NCBI RefSeq assembly: GCF_007752535.1
Contig: NZ_CP036426.1
Span: 4,030,001 to 4,094,000, forward strand
Origin: Tautonia plasticadhaerens
GTDB taxonomy: Bacteria; Planctomycetota; Planctomycetia; Isosphaerales; Isosphaeraceae
DNA: 64,000 bases
Reading direction: 5' to 3'
Shown: positions 26,905 to 34,904 of the stretch, one piece after another
Numbering within the stretch: the stretch's first letter is position 1
Layout: the number at the start of each line of letters is the position of its first letter
Notes under the pieces: model-generated
What the model saw: only the letters and a program-made list of their open reading frames with translations
What the model was told of the DNA's origin: nothing
Database searches by the model: none
Made by a program: the position numbers and the translations under genes

Positions 26905-28098
26905 ATGTCCCTCCGCCTGGCGGAACGATCCAAGTGGGTGGCCCCCTCGGCCACGATGGCGATGGCGGCCGAGGCGGCCCGGCTCAAGGCCACGGGGGTG
27001 GAGGTCTTCGACTTCACCCTGGGCGAGCCCGACTTCCCGACGCCCGAGAACGTCTGCCGGGCCGCCCAACGCGCCATGGCCGAGGGGAAGACCCATTACA
27101 CCCCCGCCGCCGGGATCGCCCCGCTGCGGGAGGCGATCGCCCGGCATTACTCCTCTTCGGCAGGTCTGCCCATCGATCCCCAGCAGGTGGTCGTCTCGAA
27201 TGGCGCCAAACATTCCATTCATAACGCCTTGATGGCCCTTTGCGGCCCCGGGGACGAGGTGATCATCCCCGCGCCTTACTGGGTCAGCTACGCCGAGCTG
27301 GTCCGCCTGACCGGCGCCGAGCCGGTGATCATCCCCACCACCGAGGCCGAGGGCTTCCTCCTCTCCCCCGACCGCTTCCGGCAGGCCGTCACCCCCCGGT
27401 CGAAGCTGCTGATGATCAACAGCCCCTCCAACCCCACGGGGGCAATCTACGACAAGGCCGACCTGGAGGCGCTCGCCGACGCCGTCCTGGAGACCGAGGT
27501 CGGCGTGATCTCCGACGAGATCTACGAGGAGCTGACCTACGACGGCGCGCGGGCCCACGTCTTCGCCTCGCTCCGGCCGGGGCTGGCCGACCGGACGGTG
27601 ACGATCTCTGGTGTGAGCAAGACCTACGCCATGACCGGCTGGCGGATCGGCTGGGCGGCGGCCCCGGCGTCGGTCTCGAAGTTCATGGGGGCCTTGCAGA
27701 GCCAGGAAACCAGCAATCCCTCCTCGATCAGCCAGTGGGCCGCGTTGGAGGCGATCACCGGGCCGAAGGACGCGATCGCGCGGATGCTTGGAGAGTTTAC
27801 CAAGCGTCGGGCCTACGTGATCGACCGGGTCGCCGGCCTCAAGGACGTCTCCTTCACGCCCCCTCGGGGCGCCTTCTACGCCTTCATCAACGTCGAAAAA
27901 CATTTCGGCCGGACGATCGGCGGGGTCGAGGTGACCGACTCCACCTCCTTCTGCCAGGCCGCACTGAGTTCCGCCCGGGTGGCGCTGGTGATGGGCTCCG
28001 CCTTCGGGGCCGAGGGGTACGTCCGCATCTCCTTCGCCACCGGCATGGACACCCTGGGACGCGGCTTCGACGCCCTGGGAGCGATGCTCGAGGGGTGA
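26905..28098 (+). CDS. Class I aminotransferase (aspartate aminotransferase type)
   Basis: 397 residues, fold-type I PLP enzyme that interconverts an amino acid and its 2-oxo acid, most likely aspartate/2-oxoglutarate. Signature strings are FTLGEPDFPTPENV near the N-terminus, NSPSNPTGAIY, SDEIYEELTYDG, and the PLP-Lys motif SGVSKTYAMTGWRIGW, with the Arg that binds the substrate carboxylate near the C-terminus (GYVRISFATGMD). This is the thermostable subgroup Ib type found across many phyla. The ATG at 26905 sits after GGGGAGAG; longer frames upstream run through the promoter region. Confidence 0.92.
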   Translation: MSLRLAERSKWVAPSATMAMAAEAARLKATGVEVFDFTLGEPDFPTPENVCRAAQRAMAEGKTHYTPAAGIAPLREAIARHYSSSAGLPIDPQQVVVSNGAKHSIHNALMALCGPGDEVIIPAPYWVSYAELVRLTGAEPVIIPTTEAEGFLLSPDRFRQAVTPRSKLLMINSPSNPTGAIYDKADLEALADAVLETEVGVISDEIYEELTYDGARAHVFASLRPGLADRTVTISGVSKTYAMTGWRIGWAAAPASVSKFMGALQSQETSNPSSISQWAALEAITGPKDAIARMLGEFTKRRAYVIDRVAGLKDVSFTPPRGAFYAFINVEKHFGRTIGGVEVTDSTSFCQAALSSARVALVMGSAFGAEGYVRISFATGMDTLGRGFDALGAMLEG

Positions 28099-28238
28099 TC
28101 GGGGGGGGCCGGGCGAGGCCGGGCGGCCGGGACCGGGCCGCCGTCGATCGGCCCTCCCGCGTCCGACATCGACCGGCGCGCGTCGCCCGGCCTGCGATTC
28201 GCATGGGGCCCGGCAGGTGCGAGGGGCGCGACGGCACC

Positions 28239-28268
28239 TTGCCCGGCGCGTCCGGCATCTCCTACAAT
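28239..28268 (+). promoter_or_regulatory. Promoter upstream of the 28.3 kb membrane protein
   Basis: TTGCCC at 28239-28244 and TACAAT at 28263-28268 with an 18-base spacer, 43 bases before the ATG at 28311. Confidence 0.5.
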
Positions 28269-28310
28269 GAATGCTCCAGTCTCCGCCTGGCGACCCGCGG
28301 GGGAGCGGCC

Positions 28311-28796
28311 ATGACCAGGTATCTCGTCGCAGGGATGTTGCTGCCGGCCTCGTTGACGATGGCCTACCTGATCCTCCGGAGGCCGATCCGGGAGATCTGC
28401 GAGGAGGTCGGGTTCGAGAAGGCCCGCCAGCGGTTCCGCCAGCAGCGGGAACGGCTGGAGGCCCGGTTCCTCGTCGCGCTCGGCCGGCTCGACCCGGAGG
28501 AGCGGGAACGCTGGGAGGAGGACGCCGACTGGTGCCCCGAGGTCGCCTGGGCCCGGGACCGCAAGACCCGGACCCTCAACGCCCTGGTCGCCGTCCGCTT
28601 CGCCCCCCCTCCCTTCACCGACCTGCCCCCCCCCTTCGCCACCGCCCTGTTCGAGTACGTCGACGGCCGGTGGACCACCGACGGCCAGTGGTTCGACGAC
28701 ATGCGCCCCGACGAGGCGATCGTCTCCCAGCGCCGCCTGGAGCCGGTGGTCGTCTCCAGGCACCGGACCTCCCACATGGGTGACGCGGCGCTCTGA
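28311..28796 (+). CDS. Small membrane-anchored hypothetical protein
   Basis: 161 residues. A single N-terminal hydrophobic helix (MTRYLVAGMLLPASLTMAYL) is followed by a strongly charged helical region rich in Arg and Glu, then a Pro/Phe-rich stretch and a C-terminal part with two Trp and several Asp. I recognise no family. The start is ATG after GGGAGC, with a promoter a little upstream. The next gene begins 15 to 33 bases after the stop, so the two are probably co-transcribed. Confidence 0.68.
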   Translation: MTRYLVAGMLLPASLTMAYLILRRPIREICEEVGFEKARQRFRQQRERLEARFLVALGRLDPEERERWEEDADWCPEVAWARDRKTRTLNALVAVRFAPPPFTDLPPPFATALFEYVDGRWTTDGQWFDDMRPDEAIVSQRRLEPVVVSRHRTSHMGDAAL

Positions 28797-28828
28797 CCGG
28801 TGTCTCCCGGGTGTCGGGGATGGGGCCC

Positions 28829-29281
28829 ATGACCGAGGACGCCCGGCCGCGGTTCCGGCTCTCGCTGATCCAGCTCGTCAAGCTGGTCGCGTGCGCCGCC
28901 CTGGTCTTCGCGTGCCTCCCGCCCGTCATCGAGCCGGGAGACGGGGGCCTCCTCGGCCGGGTCGTCGCGGGGGCGATCACGCTCCCCTTTGCCATGACCG
29001 TCTGCGCCCTGGTGCTCGACGAGCGAGGCCGTCGGCGGGGCATGGTGCTCGCCTCGATCTGGCTCTGCACCGCGCTCGCGTTGTTCTCCTGCGCGGCCGT
29101 TCCGCTCGTGGTCATCCTGGGGGATGTGGTCGCATCGGGCGGCATCGCCGACCTGTTCGATCCGTCGCTGCCGCTCCGATACCTCGGCGTGCTCGCCGCC
29201 GTCTGTGCGGTGTTCGGCCTGGCGGCCGCGCTGCTCCTCGGCCGCCTGGTCTGGCTGGCCAGGGCCGGACCATCCCGCTGA
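28829..29281 (+). CDS. Small integral membrane protein
   Basis: About 150 residues from the ATG at 28829; a GTG at 28811 and an ATG at 28820 are other possible starts. Four hydrophobic segments are evident (for example LIQLVKLVACAALVFACL and LRYLGVLAAVCAVFGLAAAL), with basic cytoplasmic loops. No family is recognised. It closely follows the 28.3 kb gene and is followed by a strong stem-loop, so it ends the unit. Confidence 0.6.
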   Translation: MTEDARPRFRLSLIQLVKLVACAALVFACLPPVIEPGDGGLLGRVVAGAITLPFAMTVCALVLDERGRRRGMVLASIWLCTALALFSCAAVPLVVILGDVVASGGIADLFDPSLPLRYLGVLAAVCAVFGLAAALLLGRLVWLARAGPSR

Positions 29282-29326
29282 TCGTCCCCAAGGGTGGACT
29301 GGACCCGGGATCGGGGCCGGAGTTCC

Positions 29327-29362
29327 TGCAGGGTGGGTCCGCGTAGTGCGACCTACCCTGCA
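29327..29362. terminator. Bidirectional stem-loop between convergent genes
   Basis: TGCAGGGTGGGTC (29327-29339) pairs with GACCTACCCTGCA (29350-29362) around a ten-base loop: 13 pairs in RNA, one of them G-U. It lies between two gene ends facing each other and has no T-tract on either side. Confidence 0.65.
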
Positions 29363-29385
29363 CAGGATCTCCAGAGCCATCCGGG

Positions 29386-30093
29386 CTACTCCCGGACCTT
29401 CGCCTTCATCTCGGCGCGGAGCTGGATGTAGCGCTCCAGGTCGAAGTCGGCCGATCGGCAGCATTCGAGCAGGGGGCGTTCGAGCTGCTCGACCTGGTCG
29501 CAGGCGTCGGCCACCCGGTCGGCGATCTCGATGGGGATGATGCAGACGCCGTGCTTGTCGGCGTGGATCAGGTCGCCGGGCTTGATCTCGACGCCGGCGA
29601 TCGTGACGGGCTTGCCGAAGTCGACGAGCCGGACGTAGGCGTGGCTGACGCAGAGGTTCAGGCCGAAGAGCTGGAAGCCGAGGCCCTCGACCTCGTCCAC
29701 GTCCCGGGGGCAGCCGTCGGTGATGTGGCCGACGCAGCCGAGCTTCTTGTGGATCGTGGCGTTCACCTCGCCGAACTGGGCGCCGAGGCCGGGCTCGGGG
29801 TCGAGGTCCTGGCCGATCGCCACCTTCGGGCCCGGCCGGGAGGCGACGTAGCGGAGGTAGTCGGCGTTCAGATCCGGGCCCTTGGCGTCGGGGTCGTGCG
29901 AGGCCCTGGTCTGGGAGGTGACGGCGTAGCCGACCATCACGCCGAGGCCCGGCGTCAGGCTTCGGATGCGGTGCGGCAGGTAGCCGACGTGCCGGGGGCG
30001 GACGTCGAAGACCTCGATCGCGTTGGAGACGGTCGGCGTGTTGTACCGCTTCAACCGCTCGATCGCCTCGGGGCTCAGGGGCGAGTCGGACAT
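29386..30093 (-). CDS. RraA-like family protein
   Basis: 235 residues, longer than E. coli RraA by about 70. The family core is present: GEVNATIHKKLGCVGHITDG with Gly108-Glu109, and the metal/substrate residues Asp126, Arg130 and Asp131 in TDGCPRD. Many proteins of this fold are 4-hydroxy-4-methyl-2-oxoglutarate or oxaloacetate-type aldolases/decarboxylases; others regulate RNase E, and older databases call them demethylmenaquinone methyltransferases. The intact catalytic Arg/Asp favours an aldolase. No aromatic-degradation gene is adjacent. A TAGACT -10-like box lies at 30136-30141 on this strand, 43 bases upstream. Confidence 0.85.
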   Translation of the reverse strand: MSDSPLSPEAIERLKRYNTPTVSNAIEVFDVRPRHVGYLPHRIRSLTPGLGVMVGYAVTSQTRASHDPDAKGPDLNADYLRYVASRPGPKVAIGQDLDPEPGLGAQFGEVNATIHKKLGCVGHITDGCPRDVDEVEGLGFQLFGLNLCVSHAYVRLVDFGKPVTIAGVEIKPGDLIHADKHGVCIIPIEIADRVADACDQVEQLERPLLECCRSADFDLERYIQLRAEMKAKVRE

Positions 30094-30214
30094 GGGGAGG
30101 GCGCTCCGGCGGGCCGGGTTCGGGTCGATCCGGGCAGTCTAGCAACGCCGGGGGCAGGAGGCCAGCGAGGGCCGCGGATGGTCTATCCGGGGCGATCCCG
30201 CGCGAACGCAGTCG

Positions 30215-30256
30215 CCTCCGCCCCTCGCCCCCGCCCTCGGGGGCGAGGGCCGGAGG
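30215..30256 (-). terminator. Strong stem-loop ending the kinase/phosphatase operon
   Basis: An inner 12-pair stem (30222-30233 with 30238-30249, four-base loop) extends after one mismatch into CCTCCG (30215-30220) / CGGAGG (30251-30256). It begins about 60 bases downstream of the phosphatase stop codon on the minus strand. Confidence 0.6.
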
Positions 30257-30314
30257 GGCGTCGGCGGATTTTGGGGGGCGTCGCACGGCCGTGATCGGGG
30301 GGATCGGACGGGCC

Positions 30315-32021
30315 TCAGACGCGGCCGAAGCAGATGATGGTCATGTCGTCGGCCTGGGGCTCCCCGGTGGAGAACTCCCGGATCTCCTGGAGGATGCCCT
30401 TGCCGACGGCCTCGGGGTCGCCGGAGAGCTCGGCCACCCGGTTCAGGAGGCGGGGGGTGTCGACGGTGTGGTAGAGATCCCCCTCGGGGCTCCGGGCGTC
30501 GGTGATGCCGTCGGAGTAGACGACGACCACGTCGCCGGGCTCGAGCTGGACCTCGCGCTGCTGGTACTCGAAGGCGGGCATGATGCCCAGGGGGAAGCCG
30601 GAGACGTCGGCGCCGAACTCCTCGACCCCACCCCCCTTGCGGCGGATGAACACGGGGGGGTGGCCGGCCGCGCTGAGCGTGAATCGGCCGGTGGAGAGGT
30701 CGAGCACCCCGAGGCTCAGGGTGATGAACCGCTCCTCCAGGTCGGCCTCGCAGAGCTGGTCGTTGAGGATGGTGACGGCCGGGGCGGGGGCGTTCTCGGT
30801 GAGGATGCAGTACCGCGTGTTGCCGGAGAACTTGGCCATCATCAGCGCGGCGGGGATGCCCTTGCCGGAGACGTCGGCCAGGGCGATCCCCAGCCGGTTG
30901 TTCGGCAGGGGGACGAAGTCGTAGTAGTCGCCGCCGACGTTGTAGGCGGCGTGGTAGTAGGCGAAGAACCGGTAGCCGTCGGCCCTGGGGACGGCGTCGG
31001 GCAGGAAGCTGCGCTGGACCTGCTCGGCGAGCCTCAGGTCGCGGCGGACGCGCTCCTGGTTGAGCAGGTCCTCGTACATCCGCGCGTTCTGGATGCTGAT
31101 GGCCGACTGGCAGGCGATGGCGACCAGCAGGTCGAGGTCCTCCTGCTGGAACTGCCGGGCGGAGGTGGTGTCCAGCTGGATGATGCCCAGGGCCTGCCCG
31201 TCGGGCGTCATCAGCGGGGCGCACATGACGGACCGGATCTTCAGGTCGGCGATCGAGGCGGCGACGGGCAGGTTGGCGTCGTTGCCGGCGTCCTGGCTGA
31301 GCACCGCCTGCTTGCGCTCCATCACGTGGTTGACGATCGACCGGCTGATGTTCGTGGGCGGCTCGTCCTCCTTGGCCGCCGCGGCTGCGGCCAAAGCGCC
31401 GAGCCCGGTCCGGGGGGGGCGGCCGTGGCGGTGCTTGAAGGCCTTGCGGAGCAGGCGATCGGTCTGGGGGTCCTTGAGGATCAGGAAGGCACGCTCGGCC
31501 GAGGGGAAGATCTCGAAGAGGGTGTCGAGGATCTTGGGCGCCACGGCGTCGATCTGCACGGCGCTGGAGAGGTTGCGGGTGATGTCCAGCACGGCCTCGA
31601 GCTTGCGCTCCGGGGAGACCCGTGAGCCGGAGACCCGGGTGGTGGAGGCGTCGAGGGTGTGGAGGGTCGACTCCTCGATCTGGTCGGTGACGATCACCTC
31701 CGAGTCCTCGGACTCCCGCGCGGCGGACCGGGTCAGGTAGACGAACTCGACGTCGCAGATGTTGATCCGGTCGCCCGGCTTCAGGGGCAGGCGCTTCCAG
31801 GGGGCGACGGTCTCGTTGTTGAGCTTGGTGGTGTTGCGCGAGCCGAGGTCTTCGAGGTAGAACTTGCCCGCGTCCCGGCCGATCTGGGCGTGTCGGCGGC
31901 TGACGCCCTGCGGGTCGAGCACCAGGTTGCAGTCGGGGGCGCGGCCGATGAGGAAGGAATCCCCCTTGAGCTCGATGCACTGGCCTCGCTGATCGCCGTT
32001 CTCTCTGCGGAGGAAAGGCAT
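30315..32021 (-). CDS. FHA-GAF-PP2C (SpoIIE-type) phosphatase
   Basis: 568 residues, cytoplasmic. An N-terminal FHA domain (residues 1-100) has the phosphothreonine-binding set Arg27, Ser41, His44 and Asn63. A GAF domain follows a linker (about 140-330). The C-terminal SpoIIE/PP2C domain has VGGDYYDF, ADVSGKGIPAA, YSDGITDA and ADDMTI, with the metal-binding Asp residues in place. It should bind a phosphothreonine protein through FHA, sense a small ligand through GAF, and remove phosphate from Ser/Thr (or from an anti-anti-sigma partner). Its gene lies 108 bases behind a kinase gene on the same strand, a natural kinase-phosphatase pair. Confidence 0.93.
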   Translation of the reverse strand: MPFLRRENGDQRGQCIELKGDSFLIGRAPDCNLVLDPQGVSRRHAQIGRDAGKFYLEDLGSRNTTKLNNETVAPWKRLPLKPGDRINICDVEFVYLTRSAARESEDSEVIVTDQIEESTLHTLDASTTRVSGSRVSPERKLEAVLDITRNLSSAVQIDAVAPKILDTLFEIFPSAERAFLILKDPQTDRLLRKAFKHRHGRPPRTGLGALAAAAAAKEDEPPTNISRSIVNHVMERKQAVLSQDAGNDANLPVAASIADLKIRSVMCAPLMTPDGQALGIIQLDTTSARQFQQEDLDLLVAIACQSAISIQNARMYEDLLNQERVRRDLRLAEQVQRSFLPDAVPRADGYRFFAYYHAAYNVGGDYYDFVPLPNNRLGIALADVSGKGIPAALMMAKFSGNTRYCILTENAPAPAVTILNDQLCEADLEERFITLSLGVLDLSTGRFTLSAAGHPPVFIRRKGGGVEEFGADVSGFPLGIMPAFEYQQREVQLEPGDVVVVYSDGITDARSPEGDLYHTVDTPRLLNRVAELSGDPEAVGKGILQEIREFSTGEPQADDMTIICFGRV

Positions 32022-32129
32022 CGCCGGGAACTCCGAGGGCCGTCGCAGGTGATGCGGGTGCGGTGCGGTGCGGGGGCTTGCGTCCGGGGGCGGTCGACTG
32101 GATCCGATCGGGTGCGGCCGGGGCCCGGG

Positions 32130-33857
32130 CTAGGGCGAGGGCCGGCCGGGGGGGCGGCGTCTCCCCGGCTCGAACCGATCGGCGGGGTCGAGCGTCATGA
32201 GGCGGAGGGCCTCGAAGAGGTCGTCCCGGAGGTCGTCCCACTGGGGGGCCTGGGCCTCGGCCCCGGGGGCGCCCCGGGCCCATTCGACGACCTCCAGGGC
32301 CAGCTCGGCGGAGCCGGGCTCCAGGTGCGAGGGGGCCGGGGCCAGGGCGGTGAGCTGCCGGACGACGTCGGCGGGGCGGTCGTCCAGGGCGGCGGCGGCG
32401 GCCCGGCAAATCTCGGCCAGGCGGGGCAGGGGGGCGTCGGGTTCGGCCCCGGTCCCCGGGGCGGCCTCCAGCGACTCGGCCAGGGCGACGAGGCCGTCCC
32501 GGTCGAGGCGGCCGAACAGCAGGCGGGCCAGGTGCGTGTAGGAGGTCAGCGCCCAGCCCGGGTCCCCCGGGAAGTGGCCGGGGACGGCCAGCAGGGCGGC
32601 GGGGCGGTCCTGGGGGCGGGCGACGAGCTGGGCGTAGCGGAGCTGCGCCCGGGGGGAGGGCTGCCGGGGGATGTCCTCCCAGGTCGGCGCCATCCAGGAG
32701 GCCGCCGGCCCGGGGGGGGGGCCGGCGGCCGTCGGGTCCCGGGGCCGGTCCGACCAGCCGAGGGCCGCGCCGGCGACCAGGCCGAGGACGCCGAGCAGGG
32801 CCAGGGTGCCGCCGCCGACGCTCGGGTCGCTCAACGCCGACCAGGCCCGGCGGGCGATCGGCCGGCCCCGCCCGGGCCGGGGGCCGGCGGGGGGGGGCGT
32901 GTCCTGGGCCGGGATCTCCCCGGAGGGGGAGGGGGCGGCCGCGACGGCCCGGGTCGCCGAGACGATCCCCTTGAGCCGGGCCAGCTCCCGGTCGACCTCC
33001 CGGGCCGACTGGTAGCGGTCCTCCCGCTTCTTGGCCATCAGCTTCATCACCAGCGCGACCAGCTCCGGGGGGAGGTCGGGCCGGTGGACGGCCAGGTCGA
33101 TCGGCGTGTCCTGCAGGTGCTTCAGGGCCATGGCCACGGCCGACTCGGCCCGGAACGGCGGGGAGCCGGCGAGCATGTGGTAGAAGGTGACGCCCATCGA
33201 GTACAGGTCGCTGCGGTGGTCCAGCGCGTGGCCCCGGACCTGCTCGGGGCTCATGTACATGGGGGTGCCGAGGGTGACGCCCTCCTGGGTGAGCTGCAGG
33301 GCGTCGGCCCCCTGCTCCCGGCAGAGGCCGAAGTCGGCCACCTTGACCTGCCCCTTGCGGGTCAGCAGCAGGTTCTCGGGCTTGACGTCGCGGTGGATCA
33401 GCCCCAGGTCCCCGGCGGCGGCGATCGCCTGGCAGGTCTGCCGCATGAAGGAGAGGGCCAGGGGCAACTCGACGGTCCCCTTCTTCGTCAGGTACTCGCG
33501 GAGGTTGGTCCCCTGGACGAACTCCATGGCGATGAAGCGGAGGTCGCCGTGGTGCCCCAGGGTGAAGACCTGGACGATGTTCGGGTGATTGAGCCGGGCG
33601 ACGGCGGTGGCCTCGACCTCGAACCGGCTGAGATAGGTGGGGTTGCTGGCCAGCTCCGGCTTGAGCACCTTCAGGGCGACCGGCCGGTTGAGCGACCGTT
33701 GCCGGGCGAGGTAGACCTCTCCCATGCCTCCCCGGCCGAGGGGCCGGTCGACGAGGAAGTCGCCGCCGACGAGCTGCCCGGTCAGGTCGCGCGCCGGGCC
33801 CCCGCCGGCCGAGGGGCCGTCACCCTGCCATCCGGCGGTGGTCTCGGAGTTGGTCAT
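32130..33857 (-). CDS. Ser/Thr protein kinase paired with a phosphatase
   Basis: About 575 residues from the ATG at 33857. The PknB-type kinase domain has GRGGMG at 41-46, Lys63, HRDVKPENL with Asp157, and DFG at Asp175, followed by GTPMYMSPEQVRG. After a Pro-rich linker comes a transmembrane helix (GTLALLGVLGLVAGAALGW) and a C-terminal part of about 190 residues, mostly helical, with no domain I recognise. The promoter lies inside a longer frame that starts at 33974, which supports the shorter start. The FHA domain of the next gene is a plausible reader of this kinase's autophosphorylation. Confidence 0.92.
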   Translation of the reverse strand: MTNSETTAGWQGDGPSAGGGPARDLTGQLVGGDFLVDRPLGRGGMGEVYLARQRSLNRPVALKVLKPELASNPTYLSRFEVEATAVARLNHPNIVQVFTLGHHGDLRFIAMEFVQGTNLREYLTKKGTVELPLALSFMRQTCQAIAAAGDLGLIHRDVKPENLLLTRKGQVKVADFGLCREQGADALQLTQEGVTLGTPMYMSPEQVRGHALDHRSDLYSMGVTFYHMLAGSPPFRAESAVAMALKHLQDTPIDLAVHRPDLPPELVALVMKLMAKKREDRYQSAREVDRELARLKGIVSATRAVAAAPSPSGEIPAQDTPPPAGPRPGRGRPIARRAWSALSDPSVGGGTLALLGVLGLVAGAALGWSDRPRDPTAAGPPPGPAASWMAPTWEDIPRQPSPRAQLRYAQLVARPQDRPAALLAVPGHFPGDPGWALTSYTHLARLLFGRLDRDGLVALAESLEAAPGTGAEPDAPLPRLAEICRAAAAALDDRPADVVRQLTALAPAPSHLEPGSAELALEVVEWARGAPGAEAQAPQWDDLRDDLFEALRLMTLDPADRFEPGRRRPPGRPSP

Positions 33858-33928
33858 AATCGGCCCGTCGGGGCGCCGATCGGCGCCCCGACGCCCTTCG
33901 CCTCGGGCTGTCGAACGGGGTCCCGCAT

Positions 33929-33957
33929 AGTCTAGTGCCCCCGGGGCCCGCCTGCAA
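33929..33957 (-). promoter_or_regulatory. Promoter of the kinase/phosphatase operon
   Basis: On the minus strand TTGCAG (33952-33957) and TAGACT (33929-33934) with a 17-base spacer. The leader to the ATG at 33857 would be about 65 bases. Confidence 0.6.
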
Positions 33958-34054
33958 ACATGAACCGTCGCCAAGGTTCATTTGTCCAGGATCGGGGCGC
34001 CCCGGGGGGCGGGGTGGCGGCGATGGAGGCTCGCCGCGACGCCCGGCCCCGGGA

Positions 34055-34060
34055 TAGAAT
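34055..34060 (+). promoter_or_regulatory. -10-like box before the 34.1 kb gene
   Basis: TAGAAT at 34055-34060, about 75 bases before the ATG at 34136. No good -35 is present, so this is a weak call. Confidence 0.35.
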
Positions 34061-34135
34061 CGGGGGGGTGCCCCCCCGGGCCGGCGGCCCGGGGGCGGAG
34101 CCGGACACCGCGACCACCCCCGGGAGCCGCCCACG

Positions 34136-34888
34136 ATGCCCCGACCGACGATCCTCCGGTCGATGCTGGCCCTGGCCGCCTCGGCCCTGCTGGCCCTGCC
34201 CGGGCCGCCGACGGCCGGGGCCCAGGGCCCCTTCACCGGCGGGGCGGGCATGGCCGGGATCTCCCCCCCGAGGTTCGAGCCGGGGGGGAGCTGGGCCCGG
34301 GTGATCACCGCCACGCCCAAGTGGCTGGTGCTGGAGAATGCCGCCGGGCAGCAGTTCCCCGTCTCCTTCAACGCGATCGAGTTGTTCGTGATCCGCTGGC
34401 CGGCCGGCCTGGCGATGGCCGCGCCGGGCACCCTGGCCGAGGCCACCGGCATGGACCTGAGCAACGGCAGCCTCGTGACCGGCCACCTCGATCTGTACGA
34501 GGGGGCGGCCCGGTCGCTCGTCTCGCCGACCTCCCTGGTGCTCGTCGGCTTCAACCGGGTGATGACGCCGACGGATCCCTACCAGATGAACACCTTCGGC
34601 CAGTTCACCCTGCTGCCCGGGGAGGAGCTGATCCCCCAGCGTCGCCACGTGGTCGGCCCGCTCATCAGCGCCTCCCCGATCGTGATCGCCACGCCGGGCA
34701 ACCAGGTGGCCCAGGTGGTCCCCGGGGCCGGGGGGATGTCGATCACCCAGGTGACCATCGGCTCCCCCAGCTTCGTCCGGCCCGGGGATTCGGTCTGGTT
34801 CCTGCCGATCAACGCCGGGCCCCAGTCGCTGGCCCTGGGGCGGATGGTCGTCTACAAGGACGTGCCGATGAACCAGTTCGTGCCCTGA
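34136..34888 (+). CDS. Exported hypothetical protein
   Basis: 250 residues. A clear signal peptide (LRSMLALAASALLALPGPPTAGAQ region) is followed by a beta-rich mature protein with no recognised domain. It has almost no Cys and few charged residues, alternating hydrophobic strands, and a late string SLALGRMVVYKDVPMNQF. Such features suit a secreted or envelope beta-sandwich protein. It is divergent from the kinase operon and convergent with the cytochrome gene (16-base gap), so it stands alone. Confidence 0.7.
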   Translation: MPRPTILRSMLALAASALLALPGPPTAGAQGPFTGGAGMAGISPPRFEPGGSWARVITATPKWLVLENAAGQQFPVSFNAIELFVIRWPAGLAMAAPGTLAEATGMDLSNGSLVTGHLDLYEGAARSLVSPTSLVLVGFNRVMTPTDPYQMNTFGQFTLLPGEELIPQRRHVVGPLISASPIVIATPGNQVAQVVPGAGGMSITQVTIGSPSFVRPGDSVWFLPINAGPQSLALGRMVVYKDVPMNQFVP

Positions 34889-34904
34889 CCGGGTCGGGCC
34901 GACC

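Noticed and set aside
33858-33974. N-terminal extension of the kinase at 32-34 kb
   Set aside because: A good promoter (TTGCAG-17-TAGACT) lies within it, so it cannot be translated from that transcript.
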